DNA of 64,000 nucleotides from Caulobacteraceae bacterium PMMR1 (GTDB lineage Bacteria > Pseudomonadota > Alphaproteobacteria > Caulobacterales > Caulobacteraceae): positions 1,240,001-1,304,000 of the forward strand of contig JPOM01000001.1 of the NCBI GenBank assembly GCA_000733915.1, written 5' to 3'. Position numbers and translations under genes: made by a program. Below, piece by piece: positions 26,806 to 36,314 of the stretch. How positions within the stretch are numbered: the stretch's first letter is position 1; each line of letters starts with the position of its first letter. The notes below the pieces were generated by a model that saw only the letters and a list, made by a program, of their open reading frames with translations, was not told where the DNA came from and did not search any database.

Positions 26806-28016
26806 CGCCGCGTCATAGCGGACGCAGGTGCAAGCTGATAGCCGCGTCCGGGCAGCCCCTGAGCCCAGCGGATCACCTCTTCGAGGGTGATGGGATAGGC
26901 GAAGCCTTCGCCTAGCGCGCCGCCGCGCTGCAGGGCCTGAGCCTCCAGCGCCAGCAGCTGTCGCTGGATCGCCTCCCCGGACAGCTGCTCGTCGATCACC
27001 GAGTCCGCGGACGCCCGGGGCACGCCGGCAAGCCCGCGCCTGGCCGCTGAGCCGTCGTCGATGAAGCCCAGCCCCCGCGCCCTGAGCGCGCCCAGGAAAG
27101 CGCCCATGGCCGAGTCGGAGGTCACGAACCGCCCGCCGAGATAGTTGGTCACGGCGAAATAGCCGCTCGTGCGCGCCAGCAGCCACTCTAGCCGGCGCAT
27201 CGTCTCGCCCGGCTGGGCGTCGGCCATCAGGGTGTACGGGCCGGGGTCGTTGTTGGGGTAGTCGATCGGCTCCATGGGGATGTCGAGGGTGACTTCATGG
27301 CCGTTCGCCCGCGCGAGGTCGACCCACTTCTGTAGCCCCTCGGCATAGGGCACGAAGGCGAGGGTGATCTCCGGGGGCAGGCGCTCGATGGCCGCCTTGG
27401 TCGCCGCCGCGTTCAGACCGAGCCCGCCGACGATCAGCGCCACCTTGGGCTTGCCGTTGGCCTGGAACGGCCGAGCATAGGCCTGGAAGGGGGTGCGTCC
27501 GCCCTTGCCGATGATGGGCAGCAGGCCCCCCGGGCCGGGCTGGGTCAGGCCGGCGATGGGGGCGGGCGCCAGGGGCTCGACCGCGGGGCGGGCGGGCGAA
27601 GGCGCAGCGCCGACGGAGGTTGCGCCGCTGACGCTGCCGCCCTGGGGCAGGGTGACCACCGCCTCGCCGCTGCTGGGGATGGGCGCGCCCGGAAGCAGGC
27701 TCTCCTGGGCGGGCATGAGCTGGTCGGACATCGCCCCGCCGGCCGGCAAGGCGGGCTTCAGCGCCGCGCGCGCATCCCCGGCGAGCTGCTCGAGCGCAAC
27801 CTTCACCTGCGGCGCTCCGGCGTGGGGATCGCCCGCCACCAGCACCAAGACGGCGCCGCTGAGGGCGAAGAGGGCCGCCGCGCCCCCGGCGCTCACGAAG
27901 GGGTTGGCGAGCGCGCCCGGCAGCGAGGGCGCCGCAAACCGCGGCCCGCTCGCCGTCGCAGCGGCGGGCTTGGACGGCGAGCCGCGGCGGGCGAACATCA
28001 AGCGAGGGACCTTCAT
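26802..28016 (-). CDS. Divergent polysaccharide deacetylase family protein (YibQ/DUF610)
   Basis: A 404-residue protein with a cytoplasmic N-terminus, one transmembrane helix near residues 42-60 (AGGAAALFALSGAVLVLVAG), a long Pro/Ala linker and a C-terminal catalytic-fold domain from about 185 (KPKVALIVGGLGLNAAATKA). The motifs ITLAFVPYAEGLQKWVDLAR and GHEVTLDIPMEPIDYPNNDP belong to the divergent deacetylase family that accompanies ctpA and envC genes. These proteins are thought to act on envelope polysaccharide or peptidoglycan, but activity is poorly known. It lies between the CtpA/EnvC genes and rppH in a conserved block. Confidence 0.88.
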   Translation of the reverse strand: MKVPRLMFARRGSPSKPAAATASGPRFAAPSLPGALANPFVSAGGAAALFALSGAVLVLVAGDPHAGAPQVKVALEQLAGDARAALKPALPAGGAMSDQLMPAQESLLPGAPIPSSGEAVVTLPQGGSVSGATSVGAAPSPARPAVEPLAPAPIAGLTQPGPGGLLPIIGKGGRTPFQAYARPFQANGKPKVALIVGGLGLNAAATKAAIERLPPEITLAFVPYAEGLQKWVDLARANGHEVTLDIPMEPIDYPNNDPGPYTLMADAQPGETMRRLEWLLARTSGYFAVTNYLGGRFVTSDSAMGAFLGALRARGLGFIDDGSAARRGLAGVPRASADSVIDEQLSGEAIQRQLLALEAQALQRGGALGEGFAYPITLEEVIRWAQGLPGRGYQLAPASAMTRR

Positions 28017-28109
28017 CGACTCAGACCGGCGATCGTTCCTGCCCCGACCCTGCCCCCCGCGGTTAAGGAAAGCGTTAAGACACGGGCCGCGAGGCCGTCG
28101 CGCCGGCGC

Positions 28110-28634
28110 TCAATCGCGGCCGGAGAAGGTCCTGGCGAGGCTGGGCCAGAGCTGAGCGACAGCCGCGGCGAAGCCGATCACCGTCGCCACCGCCTGGAAG
28201 CTGTCCCAGGCGTTCTCGATGACCGGATTGTCGGTCAGCGCCTGGCTGAGCGGGAAGACGATCCGGCTCACGACGATGCGGAACTGGGCATAGACGAAGG
28301 AGTACTCGATCGCCGCCCCGGACTGTCCGGCGGCGAGCTGCATGGCCAGCACGGGGCTCCACAGCAGGGGAAGCGCGAGCAGCGCGCCCCCGCCCAGCAG
28401 AACCGCCTTGGTCAGGGGGCCGGAGCGGCTGGCCAGGACGCTGCCGAAGAAGGCCAGCAGGGCGACGCCGAGCAGCGACAGCGCCGCGCCAAGCAGGGCG
28501 TCGCACACGGGCGTGAACGGCATGTGCAGGACCTGGGTGGCCAGGAGCGAGAGGCCGAGCCCGCCCAGGAACGCTCCCAGCCACAAGGCCCCGTACTGCC
28601 TCAGTCGCTCGCCGATCAGCCTGCCGTCGATCAT
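28110..28634 (-). CDS. Membrane protein of unknown function
   Basis: A 174-residue protein starting MIDGRLIGERLRQYGALWLG. Four or so hydrophobic segments are visible: about 18-35 (LWLGAFLGGLGLSLLATQV), 45-66 (ALLGAALSLLGVALLAFFG), 75-98 (AVLLGGGALLALPLLWSPVL) and 145-162. No catalytic motif is recognised. It sits on the minus strand between ctpA and the deacetylase gene, interrupting the usual adjacency of those two; the gaps are 70 and 93 bases, so it may be a separate cistron of the same operon. The coding bias matches its neighbours, which supports a real gene. Confidence 0.65.
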   Translation of the reverse strand: MIDGRLIGERLRQYGALWLGAFLGGLGLSLLATQVLHMPFTPVCDALLGAALSLLGVALLAFFGSVLASRSGPLTKAVLLGGGALLALPLLWSPVLAMQLAAGQSGAAIEYSFVYAQFRIVVSRIVFPLSQALTDNPVIENAWDSFQAVATVIGFAAAVAQLWPSLARTFSGRD

Positions 28635-28704
28635 GTCCGCACCCCGCGCTCGCCCGCCTTAACCATGCCGGTAAGCGCGGCCGCCGTCGAGGGGCCGGAC
28701 AGGA

Positions 28705-30258
28705 TCAGGGCTTCGGCTGGACCTGTTCGGCGGGAGCGTAGGTCGTGGGCGAGGGCGGCGCCTTGGCGGTCTGGGCGGCGGAGGGCGCGTCGGTGCGCGG
28801 CCCGATCGCGGGGGCCGCCGCCTGGGCGGTCGTAAACTTGGACGCCGCCTTGGCGTAAACCTCCGCCGGCTTCTTCGCCAGCGCCGCCTGCACCGAGCCG
28901 TACTGCAGCACGTCCAGCGCGCGAACGATCTGGAAGTCCAGCCGATCATACTGCCCGCTGTCGCCGGCGGCGAAGCGCTGCTCGGAGGGGACGTCGCGCA
29001 GCTTCTTCAGCTCGGCCTCCAGCGCCGCCGGCGGGATTTCGATCCGGTCGGACACCTTGCGCGCGCGGCCCTCCTCGGCGTCCAGCGCCCCCTTCAGGCT
29101 CGCTTCGCTGACCTGGATGGCGTCGTTGGTGACGAGCTCCGCCTGCTCCTTGGTGCGGGCGACCGAGAGGTCCGGCGTGATGCCGGTCTTCTGGATGGAC
29201 ACCCCCGAGGGCGTGAAATAGCGCGCCGTCGTCAGCTTCAACGCGCCGTCCGCGCCACCGCGCAGCGGGATCACCGTCTGGACCGAGCCCTTGCCGAAGC
29301 TGGTCAGGCCCACGATGGTCGCGCGGCGGCGGTCCTTCAGGGCGCCGGCCACGATCTCGGCGGCCGAGGCGGAGCCGTTGTCGATCAGCACCACCATCGG
29401 CAAGCCCTTCAGGAGGTCGCCGTTGCCGCGCACATTGTAGCGGATGATGCTGGAGAGCTCCCGCCCGCGCTGCGACACCACCTCGCCGCCGTCCAGGAAG
29501 TCGCTGGCCACGTCCACCGCGCTATCCACGAGCCCGCCGGGGTTGGAGCGCAGGTCGAGGATCAAGCCCTTCATGTGCGGGATCTTGGTCTTCAGGTCCT
29601 TCAGCGCGGCCAGGGTCTCCGCCTGGGTGCGCTCGTCGAAGGAGGCGATGCGCAGATAGCCATAGTCGCCCTCGGCCCGGTCTCGCACCGTCTTAACGTC
29701 GATAATCTCGCGGGTGAGCTTGACGGCGAACGGATCGCGCTTCTCTCGCGCGATGGTGAGGGTGATGGTGGTGCCGACCGGCCCGCGCATCGCCTTCACG
29801 GCGTCGTTCACGCTCTGGCCCAGGATGCTCTGGCCGTCGATGGCGGTGATGTAGTCCCCCGCCTGCAGCCCCGCGCGGGCGGCCGGCGTGCCGTCCATGG
29901 GCGCGATGATCTTCACCGCCCCGTCCTCGCCGGTAACTTGCAGCCCCAGGCCGCCGTACTGGCCCCGCGTCTGGTCGCGCATGTCGCTGAAGCTGGACGG
30001 GTCGAGGTAGCCCGAATGGGGGTCCAGCGACGTCAGCATGCCGTCGATCGCCGACTGGATCAGCTTCTTGTTATCGACAGGCACGACATACTGGGAGTCG
30101 ACGGTGCTCAGCACGTCGCCGAACAATTCCAGCATCTTGTAGGTCTCGGCGCGCGAGGCCCTCTGCTGTTGCTCGCCCCACGCCATCGCGGCCGCCCCGA
30201 GGGCGAAGGTGGAGATCCCGACCAGGAGGATCCTGCGCATGAGAGGTCTCTTCAGCAT
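28705..30258 (-). CDS. ctpA: Carboxy-terminal processing protease CtpA (S41)
   Basis: A 517-residue periplasmic protease with an N-terminal signal-anchor (RRILLVGISTFALGAAAMAW). The PDZ domain spans about 90-175 (GGLGLQVTGEDGAVKIIAPM, AGDYITAIDGQSI). The S41 catalytic domain follows, with NPGGLVDSAVDVASDFL, the Ser in DNGSASAAEIVAGALKD (near 300) and the Lys in TSFGKGSVQTV (near 325). A Pro/Ala/Thr-rich C-terminal tail ends the protein. Such proteases trim periplasmic and cell wall proteins; the EnvC-CtpA pairing suggests control of peptidoglycan hydrolysis. ATG 30240 is an alternative start. Confidence 0.94.
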   Translation of the reverse strand: MLKRPLMRRILLVGISTFALGAAAMAWGEQQQRASRAETYKMLELFGDVLSTVDSQYVVPVDNKKLIQSAIDGMLTSLDPHSGYLDPSSFSDMRDQTRGQYGGLGLQVTGEDGAVKIIAPMDGTPAARAGLQAGDYITAIDGQSILGQSVNDAVKAMRGPVGTTITLTIAREKRDPFAVKLTREIIDVKTVRDRAEGDYGYLRIASFDERTQAETLAALKDLKTKIPHMKGLILDLRSNPGGLVDSAVDVASDFLDGGEVVSQRGRELSSIIRYNVRGNGDLLKGLPMVVLIDNGSASAAEIVAGALKDRRRATIVGLTSFGKGSVQTVIPLRGGADGALKLTTARYFTPSGVSIQKTGITPDLSVARTKEQAELVTNDAIQVSEASLKGALDAEEGRARKVSDRIEIPPAALEAELKKLRDVPSEQRFAAGDSGQYDRLDFQIVRALDVLQYGSVQAALAKKPAEVYAKAASKFTTAQAAAPAIGPRTDAPSAAQTAKAPPSPTTYAPAEQVQPKP

Positions 30259-30300
30259 CGGCCGACCCTACGCCACCGGATACGGCCTGAACAGGCGCGT

Positions 30301-31314
30301 TCAACCACGAAGGCCCGGGGTGTGGCGCCCGAGCCAGCGCGCCGGATCGACGGCCGTCCCGCCCTTGCGGACCTCGAAGTAGACCTCCGGCGCCTCGCCT
30401 GACGGCGCGCGGCCGAGGGGCTCGCCGAAGCGGACCGGGGCGCCGGTGGCGACGTCGATCCGCTCAAGTCCCGCAAGGACGGCGTGAAGGCCGCCGCCGA
30501 GACGTAAGATCACGACCTGGCCCCAACCTTTCAAGGGGCCGGCGTAGTCGACCGCCCCCTCGCCGGGGCTGAGCACCTCGGCTCCGGGCAGCGTCAGCCA
30601 GGCCCAGCCCTCCGAGCGGCCATGCGCGGGCCAGGCCTGGCCGAAGCGGCGCACCGGCTCGCCGGGCAGGGGCGGCGCCAGCCGCTCGGGCTCGACGCCG
30701 GCGTCGGGGGCGGGCAGGCGGCCCAGGAAGGCGGCGGGGGACGGGGCGTTCTCCGCCAGGGCGCGCAGGCGCCCGGCCGCGACCGGATCGGGCGCGGGCT
30801 CCGACGCCCGGCGCGCCCTCAGGGCGGCGTCGAGGTCCACGCGGCGTTCGGCCAGCTCGCTTTCCGCCTGGAAGAGGTCAGCGTTGGCCGCGGCCGCCTT
30901 GCGCCTCAGCGCCGCAAGCCGACGGGCTTGGGCCTGCAGGGCCTGGCCGCGGGACTCCAGCTCCGGCGCCATCGCCCGGATCAGGATCGCGGCGCGCACG
31001 GCGTCCTTGGCCTTCTGCGGCGAGACCAGCAGCGGCGGGGGCGGCTGACGGCGCACGGTGGCCAGCGCGGCCAGCAGCTGTCCGAGCGCCTCCCGGTTGG
31101 CGCCAAGCCGGGCGGCCAGCGCCTGCTCTTCGCGCGCGATGGCGTCCAGCCGAGCCCGGCGCGCCTGGGCGACGGCCGCGCTCTCCGCCTCGGCCTGCCC
31201 GAGCTTGACGGTGCGCAGGCGAAGGTCGTCCAGGCGCCGGGGCGCGGGCGCGGGTGCGGCTGCAAGCAGCCAGGGCAGGGCGAGGGCGAGGACCGTCGGG
31301 CGGAGGCGCGGCAC
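30301..31314 (-). CDS. EnvC-like murein hydrolase activator (degenerate LytM/M23)
   Basis: A 337-residue exported protein: signal peptide MPRLRPTVLALALPWLLAAA, a long coiled-coil region (residues about 28-190, rich in Ala, Arg and Glu), and a C-terminal LytM fold (from about 225). The metal-binding His residues of active M23 peptidases are missing: the HxGxD position reads HGRSEGWAWLT and the late H-x-H position reads EVYFEVRKGG. This matches EnvC-type proteins, which activate amidases instead of cutting. It is directly upstream of ctpA (42-base gap), as in many alphaproteobacteria. Confidence 0.88.
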   Translation of the reverse strand: MPRLRPTVLALALPWLLAAAPAPAPRRLDDLRLRTVKLGQAEAESAAVAQARRARLDAIAREEQALAARLGANREALGQLLAALATVRRQPPPPLLVSPQKAKDAVRAAILIRAMAPELESRGQALQAQARRLAALRRKAAAANADLFQAESELAERRVDLDAALRARRASEPAPDPVAAGRLRALAENAPSPAAFLGRLPAPDAGVEPERLAPPLPGEPVRRFGQAWPAHGRSEGWAWLTLPGAEVLSPGEGAVDYAGPLKGWGQVVILRLGGGLHAVLAGLERIDVATGAPVRFGEPLGRAPSGEAPEVYFEVRKGGTAVDPARWLGRHTPGLRG

Positions 31315-31358
31315 GGTCGGAGCCTACGCCTTCGGCCGCCGCCCAGGAAGCCGGAGCC

Positions 31359-33032
31359 TCAGGCGAGCTTGCCCGCCAGGGCGCGGTCGATGAGGTCGAG
31401 GGTCCGCTCCACGCCGAAGATCGCCACGAAGGAGCCGAAGCGCGGGCCCTGAGGCTGGCCGAGCAGCACCTCGTAGATCGCCTGGAACCACGCCCGCAGG
31501 GGCTCGAAGCCCGCCGCCTTGCCCGCCGCATAGACCTCGTTTTGGATCGTCTCGGCGTCGGCGCAGCCGGGCCCGAGTCGGCGCAGCCGCGCCGCCAGGT
31601 CCTGCAGCGCGGCGCGCTCCTGCTCGCTCGCCGCCCGGAAGCGCTTCGACGGCCGTACGAAATCCTCGAAGTAATGGATCGCGTAGGTCGTCAGGCGGTC
31701 GAGCAGCGGCTGAGTCTCGGGCGTCGCGCCTGGGATGTAGCGCTCGATGAAGCCCCAAAGGATCGCGGCGTCCGACGCGTTGGCCGCCGACACGAGGTTC
31801 AACAGCAGGCTGAAGCTGACCGGCGAGCCGTGCTCGGGCGGCGCGCCCCCGTGCACCGACCACACGGGGTTGTCGAGGCGCTTGGCGGCGTCCTGCTCGC
31901 GATAGGCGTCCAGCTGCTGCAAATACTCGTCGGACGCCTTAGGAATCACGTCGAAGTAGAGCTTCTTGGCCGACTTGGGCGATTGGAACACATAGTAGGC
32001 GAGGCTCTCCGGCGCGCCGTAGCGCAGCCAGTCCTCCATCGTCAGGCCGTTGCCGCGCGACTTGGAGATCTTCTCTCCATTCTCGTCCAGGAAGAGCTCG
32101 TAGTTGAAGCCCTCCGGCGGCTCCCCGCCCAGGATGCGGCAAATCCGGGAGGAGACCTTCACGCTGTCGATCAGGTCCTTGCCGCTCATCTCGTAGTCGA
32201 CGGCGAGCGCGGCCCAGCGCATGGCCCAGTCGGGCTTCCACTGCATCTTCACATGGCCGCCGGTGACGGGAACCTCGGTGCGGGTCCCGTCCTCGTCTTC
32301 GAAGACGATCGTGCCCGCCTTCACGTCGCGCTCCAGCGTCGGGACCTGAAGGACGCGGCCGGTCTTGGGGCTGATGGGCAGGAAGGGCGAATAGGTGGCG
32401 CGGCGCTCGGGCCCCAAGGTCGGCAGCATCACCGCCTGGATCTCGTCGAAGCGCTCGAGCGCCAGGCGCAGCTGGGCGTCGAAGGCGCCGGACCGGTACA
32501 TCTCGGTGGAGGACCGGAACTCGTAATCGAACCCGAACTGGTCCAGGAAGCGGCGCATGCGCGCGTTGTTGTGCGCGCCGAAGCTTTCGTGCTCGCCGAA
32601 GGGGTCGCGCACGGCGGTGAGCGGCTTGTGCAGGTCCGCCTTCAGGCCCTCCTGGTCGGGCAGGCCCGGCGGCGCCTTGCGCAGCCCGTCCATGTCGTCG
32701 CTGAAGCAGATCAGGGTGGTCGGGATCGCATCTTCGGTCAGGGCGCGAAAGGCGGTGCGCACCATGGTCGTGCGCGCATTCTCCTGGAAGGTCCCGATAT
32801 GCGGCAGGCCCGAGGCGCCGTAGCCTGTCTCCAGGACCACGGGGCTGGCCTTGAGCGCCGGGTGCGCCTTGACCGCCTCCTCGGCCCTGCCCGCCGCGAT
32901 CAGGCTGAGAGCGTCCTTGCCCGCTTCCGGCTCCAGCCGACGCCGCACGGTGCGGGCGAGCAGGTTGCGGGCCTGCTCGAAGGGCCAGGCGCGCGCGCCC
33001 TGGGCGAGGGTGGAAAGGCCGGTCAGTCGCAT
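31359..33032 (-). CDS. lysK: Class I lysyl-tRNA synthetase
   Basis: About 557 residues from ATG 33032 ([20 protein letters not shown]). Class I signatures are present: [12 protein letters not shown] (HIGH-like, near residue 75) and [13 protein letters not shown] (KMSKS-like, near 322), with the alpha-bundle anticodon domain from about 400. This archaeal-type LysRS replaces the class II enzyme in many alphaproteobacteria. The upstream 130 bases to the exporter gene are very GC-rich, without an obvious promoter. It may lead the minus-strand block that continues with the EnvC-like gene, 44 bases downstream. Confidence 0.95.
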   Translation of the reverse strand: MRLTGLSTLAQGARAWPFEQARNLLARTVRRRLEPEAGKDALSLIAAGRAEEAVKAHPALKASPVVLETGYGASGLPHIGTFQENARTTMVRTAFRALTEDAIPTTLICFSDDMDGLRKAPPGLPDQEGLKADLHKPLTAVRDPFGEHESFGAHNNARMRRFLDQFGFDYEFRSSTEMYRSGAFDAQLRLALERFDEIQAVMLPTLGPERRATYSPFLPISPKTGRVLQVPTLERDVKAGTIVFEDEDGTRTEVPVTGGHVKMQWKPDWAMRWAALAVDYEMSGKDLIDSVKVSSRICRILGGEPPEGFNYELFLDENGEKISKSRGNGLTMEDWLRYGAPESLAYYVFQSPKSAKKLYFDVIPKASDEYLQQLDAYREQDAAKRLDNPVWSVHGGAPPEHGSPVSFSLLLNLVSAANASDAAILWGFIERYIPGATPETQPLLDRLTTYAIHYFEDFVRPSKRFRAASEQERAALQDLAARLRRLGPGCADAETIQNEVYAAGKAAGFEPLRAWFQAIYEVLLGQPQGPRFGSFVAIFGVERTLDLIDRALAGKLA

Positions 33033-33165
33033 GGCGGGGCGGTATAGGGCCGAGCCGCTCCGGGTCAATGCGAGGCGCGCCGCGCGCCGCGCGCAGGGCT
33101 GGGCTGCGCCCTCCTGCTCGCCTGGGCGGCGGAGCGGTGACTGGACGCGCCCGTCCGCGCCCGGC

Positions 33166-34173
33166 TCAAGCCGGCTTGGCGGTCGAGGCGGCCCTCGCGC
33201 CCGCAGCCGGCGTGGCTTGCGCGGCGCCTGCGCGCTGCCCGGGCTTCAGGAACTTCACCATCACCCGCTGCCCGATGAGCAGCGGCGCGCCCTCGGCCGC
33301 CACCACGACCTCTACGACCCGCTCGTCGGTCTTTTCGGACGGGTCGTCGGAGAGCAGCCGGCGCGCCCCGAACTGCTGCGCCCGCCGCAGCACCCGCCCG
33401 GGGTAGAGCTTGGTCGGGTCGGCCTCGGGCACGATCTCGACCTCCTGGCCGACGCTCACGTTCGGGATGTCGCTCTCAGTGATCTCGGCGCGCACAATCC
33501 GCCCCGTCGAGGGCATCAGGTCGAACAGATTGGAGACGTTCAGCGTCGAGGTCCCCGCGCCGGGGTTGGCGTATCGCCGCACGATCTTGCCGTCCACGGG
33601 AGCCCGCACGGTCGCGAGCTCCAGCTGGTACTGCGCGGCGTTGCGCTGAGCGCGGGCGGTGGCGACCGCGGCGCGCTGCGCGGCGATCTGCGCCTCCGCC
33701 TGGCGAATCGCGTCCTGGGCCTGATCGACGGATTGGCGGGTGACGAAGTCCTTAGCGATCAGGGGCTGCAGGCGGGCGTACTCGCGCTCGGCGGTGCGCT
33801 TCTGGACTTCATAGAGGGCGATCTGGGCGGCGGCCTGCTGCTCGGCGGCCGAGGCGCTGGCGACATTGAGGCGGGGCTGGTCGTCCTGCAGCTTGGCGAG
33901 GGCCTGGCCTTTGCGGACGTCCTGGCCCTCCTGGACGTAGACCTCCTGAACGATGCCGGCCGTGCGCGCCGCGACCTGGATAATCCCGCCTTCCACGTCG
34001 GCCTTCCCGGAGGCGATCGCCGCATAGGGCGAGGGCGCAAGCGCGGCGGCCTTGCTCTGGGCGGCCTGGGCCTGCTTGGCCTTGCTCTGCATCGTCACCC
34101 AGCCGAACCCCAGGCCGGCCACGACCAGCACCACCGTGATCGGAAGCCAGCGACGGCGCAGGAACGACAGCAT
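33166..34173 (-). CDS. ABC exporter membrane fusion protein (DevB/HlyD family)
   Basis: A 335-residue periplasmic adaptor. It starts [20 protein letters not shown], a membrane anchor, then a lipoyl/barrel segment ([20 protein letters not shown]), an alpha hairpin rich in Ala, Gln and Arg (about 95-180), the return strand ([20 protein letters not shown]) and the beta-barrel domain. It should link the DevC-type permease to an outer membrane channel. Its start lies inside the 3' end of the ATPase gene (79-base overlap), which is longer than usual and may mask an indel in the ATPase C-terminus. Confidence 0.88.
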   Translation of the reverse strand: MLSFLRRRWLPITVVLVVAGLGFGWVTMQSKAKQAQAAQSKAAALAPSPYAAIASGKADVEGGIIQVAARTAGIVQEVYVQEGQDVRKGQALAKLQDDQPRLNVASASAAEQQAAAQIALYEVQKRTAEREYARLQPLIAKDFVTRQSVDQAQDAIRQAEAQIAAQRAAVATARAQRNAAQYQLELATVRAPVDGKIVRRYANPGAGTSTLNVSNLFDLMPSTGRIVRAEITESDIPNVSVGQEVEIVPEADPTKLYPGRVLRRAQQFGARRLLSDDPSEKTDERVVEVVVAAEGAPLLIGQRVMVKFLKPGQRAGAAQATPAAGARAASTAKPA

Positions 34174-34928
34174 CGGACGTCGAGCCTTCTCGAGAACAGG
34201 CGGGACCGCCGCGGGCGGGGCCCTGCGGGCGCGGGCGCGTGGGGCGCAGGAGGCTCGGCCAGGATGCGGCCGTCCTCGATGTGAATGACCCGGTCGGCAT
34301 AGGCCTCCAGGCGAGGATCGTGCGTGACGCAGACCACCGCCGCGCCGTGCGCCTTGGCGGCGCGCTGCAAAAGCCGGATCACCACCTGGCCGTTCTCGCC
34401 GTCCAGAGCCGAGGTCGGCTCGTCGGCGAACAGCAGGGCGGGGTCCTTGGCGAGCGCCCGGGCGATCGCCACGCGCTGCTTCTCGCCGCCGGAGAGCTCG
34501 GAGGGGCGCTGGTGCAGCCGGTGGCCGAGGCCGACCTCGTGCAGGGCGAGCGCCGCGCGCTCCCGCGCCGCGGACGGGCTCAGGCCCTTGTACTTCAGCA
34601 CCGTGGAGACCTGCTGCAGCGCGGTCAGGGCCGAGAAGAGGTTGAAGCCCTGGAAGATGAAGCCGCAGTGATCCAGGCGGAAGCGGTCGATCCGCCCCGG
34701 CGACAGGGTCCAGAGCCGGGTGTCGAGCGCGGTCACCTCGCCCGCGTCCGGGCGCAACAGGCCCGACAGGGTCGCGATCAGGGTCGACTTGCCCGAGCCC
34801 GACGGCCCCATGACCATGGTCACGTCGCCGTGCTGGGCGCTAAAGTCGACGCCTTTCAGCACCTCGACCCGGTTCTTGCCGGACTTGAAGCTCTTCACGA
34901 GCCCGCGGGCGGTCAGGGAGGCGCTCAT
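34095..34928 (-). CDS. ABC exporter ATP-binding protein (DevA-like)
   Basis: A 277-residue ATPase of the LolD/DevA/MacB group. Walker A is MGPSGSGKSTLIATLSG (near 40), the Q loop is in GFIFQGFNLFSALTALQQV, the signature is LSGGEKQRVAIARALA (near 145), Walker B is LLFADEPTSALDG, and the switch His is in VCVTHDPRLEAYAD. The normal domain ends near residue 228 (EDGRILAEPP). The remaining 45 residues, rich in Pro, Arg and Cys, overlap the adaptor gene and look non-native, so the true stop may be earlier if a base is missing. The start overlaps the permease stop (ATGA). Confidence 0.88.
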   Translation of the reverse strand: MSASLTARGLVKSFKSGKNRVEVLKGVDFSAQHGDVTMVMGPSGSGKSTLIATLSGLLRPDAGEVTALDTRLWTLSPGRIDRFRLDHCGFIFQGFNLFSALTALQQVSTVLKYKGLSPSAARERAALALHEVGLGHRLHQRPSELSGGEKQRVAIARALAKDPALLFADEPTSALDGENGQVVIRLLQRAAKAHGAAVVCVTHDPRLEAYADRVIHIEDGRILAEPPAPHAPAPAGPRPRRSRLFSRRLDVRCCRSCAVAGFRSRWCWSWPAWGSAG

Positions 34929-36088
34929 CGCAGGAGGTCCGCGGGCTGGCTCTGCTTCAGGATCCCGAGCGACAGCAGGCCCGACAGCATGGCGATCACG
35001 AGCAGGAAGACGGCGGTCGAGATCACGTTGGAGAGCGGAAACACCATCGGCACCCCGCCCGACTGCGCCAGGAGCTTGACCCCGGTCAGCAAGAGCGCCG
35101 TCGCGCCCAGCCCCGCCACCCCGACCCAGAAGCTCAGCTCCAGCACCACGATCCTGAGCGACATGACCGAGACGCCCAGCGCCCGCAGGCTCGCGAACTC
35201 CTTGATGTTGGCCAGAAGGGCGCCCCTGAGCGTCTGCCAGGTGATGCCGATCCCGATCAGCAGGCCCAGGAAGGCCGAAAAGCCCAGCATGATGCCGAGA
35301 ATCTGGTTTTTCATCAGCATCTGGCCGTTGGCGCGGCCGAGCTCGGCGCGGGTCCAGGCGCGGTACTCGCCCCGGCTGGCGGCGTTCAGCTGGTCGCGGA
35401 CGGCCTCGACCTTGGAAGGATCGCGCAAGCGCACCATGAGCGGGCCCACGCGGGTCCCGCTCTCCGCCATGTTCATCAGCCGCAGCGTCTCGCGCGACAT
35501 CAAGACCAAGGGCTGCGCCACGTTTGGATAGGTGGTCAGGATGGCGCCGATCCGCACCGTGCGCGTGCCGAGCCCCGCCCTGTCGCCGAGCTTAACGCCA
35601 AGGCGGCCCAGGGCGCTCCTGTCCACGGCGACGACGAAGGGCTCCTGAAGCGCGCGGCGGACGTCCTCGGGAATGTCGGTGGGCAGGGTCAGGGAGCCCG
35701 GCGCGGTGTCGACAGCCATGATCTGCACGAACTCACGCCGTCGGGCGGCCCCCGGCTTAGCCTTTTCGCCGGGGCGGGGCTTGTCGGACAGGTTGTTGAA
35801 GGGCGCGCCGTCGCCCTCCAGGTCGGAGATCTCCGCCACCTCGGGGTTGAGGTACACCCGCGACATCACTCGACGCGGCAGGCCGGAGTTGCCGAACAGG
35901 CTGTCGGCCTTGGGGCCTAGGACAAAGAGATCCGCGCGGCTGCGGTCGATGGTGGCGGTGAAGGCCTTGCCGATGCCGACGAACATCCCGACTTGGGCCA
36001 GCACCAGAAGGCCGGAGAAGGCCAGCGCCACGACCGCCGCCATGTAGCGGCGCCATTCGTAGACGACCGTGGCGAGGGCGAGAGACAT
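34925..36088 (-). CDS. ABC exporter permease (DevC/MacB-FtsX type)
   Basis: About 387 residues from ATG 36088 (MSLALATVVYEWRRYMAAVV). The FtsX/MacB layout is clear: a first transmembrane helix at 18-42, a large periplasmic domain (about 45-255) and three C-terminal helices (GIMLGFSAFLGLLIGIGITW, VVLELSFWVGVAGLGATALL, and the last near 360). The conserved cytoplasmic segment EFASLRALGVS is present. With the next two genes it forms a complete DevABC-type export unit; substrates of such systems include glycolipids, heme-type molecules and peptides. No substrate can be inferred here. Confidence 0.88.
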   Translation of the reverse strand: MSLALATVVYEWRRYMAAVVALAFSGLLVLAQVGMFVGIGKAFTATIDRSRADLFVLGPKADSLFGNSGLPRRVMSRVYLNPEVAEISDLEGDGAPFNNLSDKPRPGEKAKPGAARRREFVQIMAVDTAPGSLTLPTDIPEDVRRALQEPFVVAVDRSALGRLGVKLGDRAGLGTRTVRIGAILTTYPNVAQPLVLMSRETLRLMNMAESGTRVGPLMVRLRDPSKVEAVRDQLNAASRGEYRAWTRAELGRANGQMLMKNQILGIMLGFSAFLGLLIGIGITWQTLRGALLANIKEFASLRALGVSVMSLRIVVLELSFWVGVAGLGATALLLTGVKLLAQSGGVPMVFPLSNVISTAVFLLVIAMLSGLLSLGILKQSQPADLLR

Positions 36089-36314
36089 ATCCGTAGACGA
36101 AAGGGGCGCGCCGCGGCGCAACTCGCCGCAGACGGGAGAAAGCCCGAAATACGCCTCAACCCTAGTTAAATCGCGGTAATTCGACCCGCCGCGCGTTTGC
36201 GGCGCAGCTTGCGCGAAGGCTTGAGCGCCCGCCTCGGCTCCTCTTCATTGCGCGCATGAGCGACCGACCCCTCGTCCGGATCAGCCACCCCAGGCTCGCG
36301 ACCATGGCCGGAGA

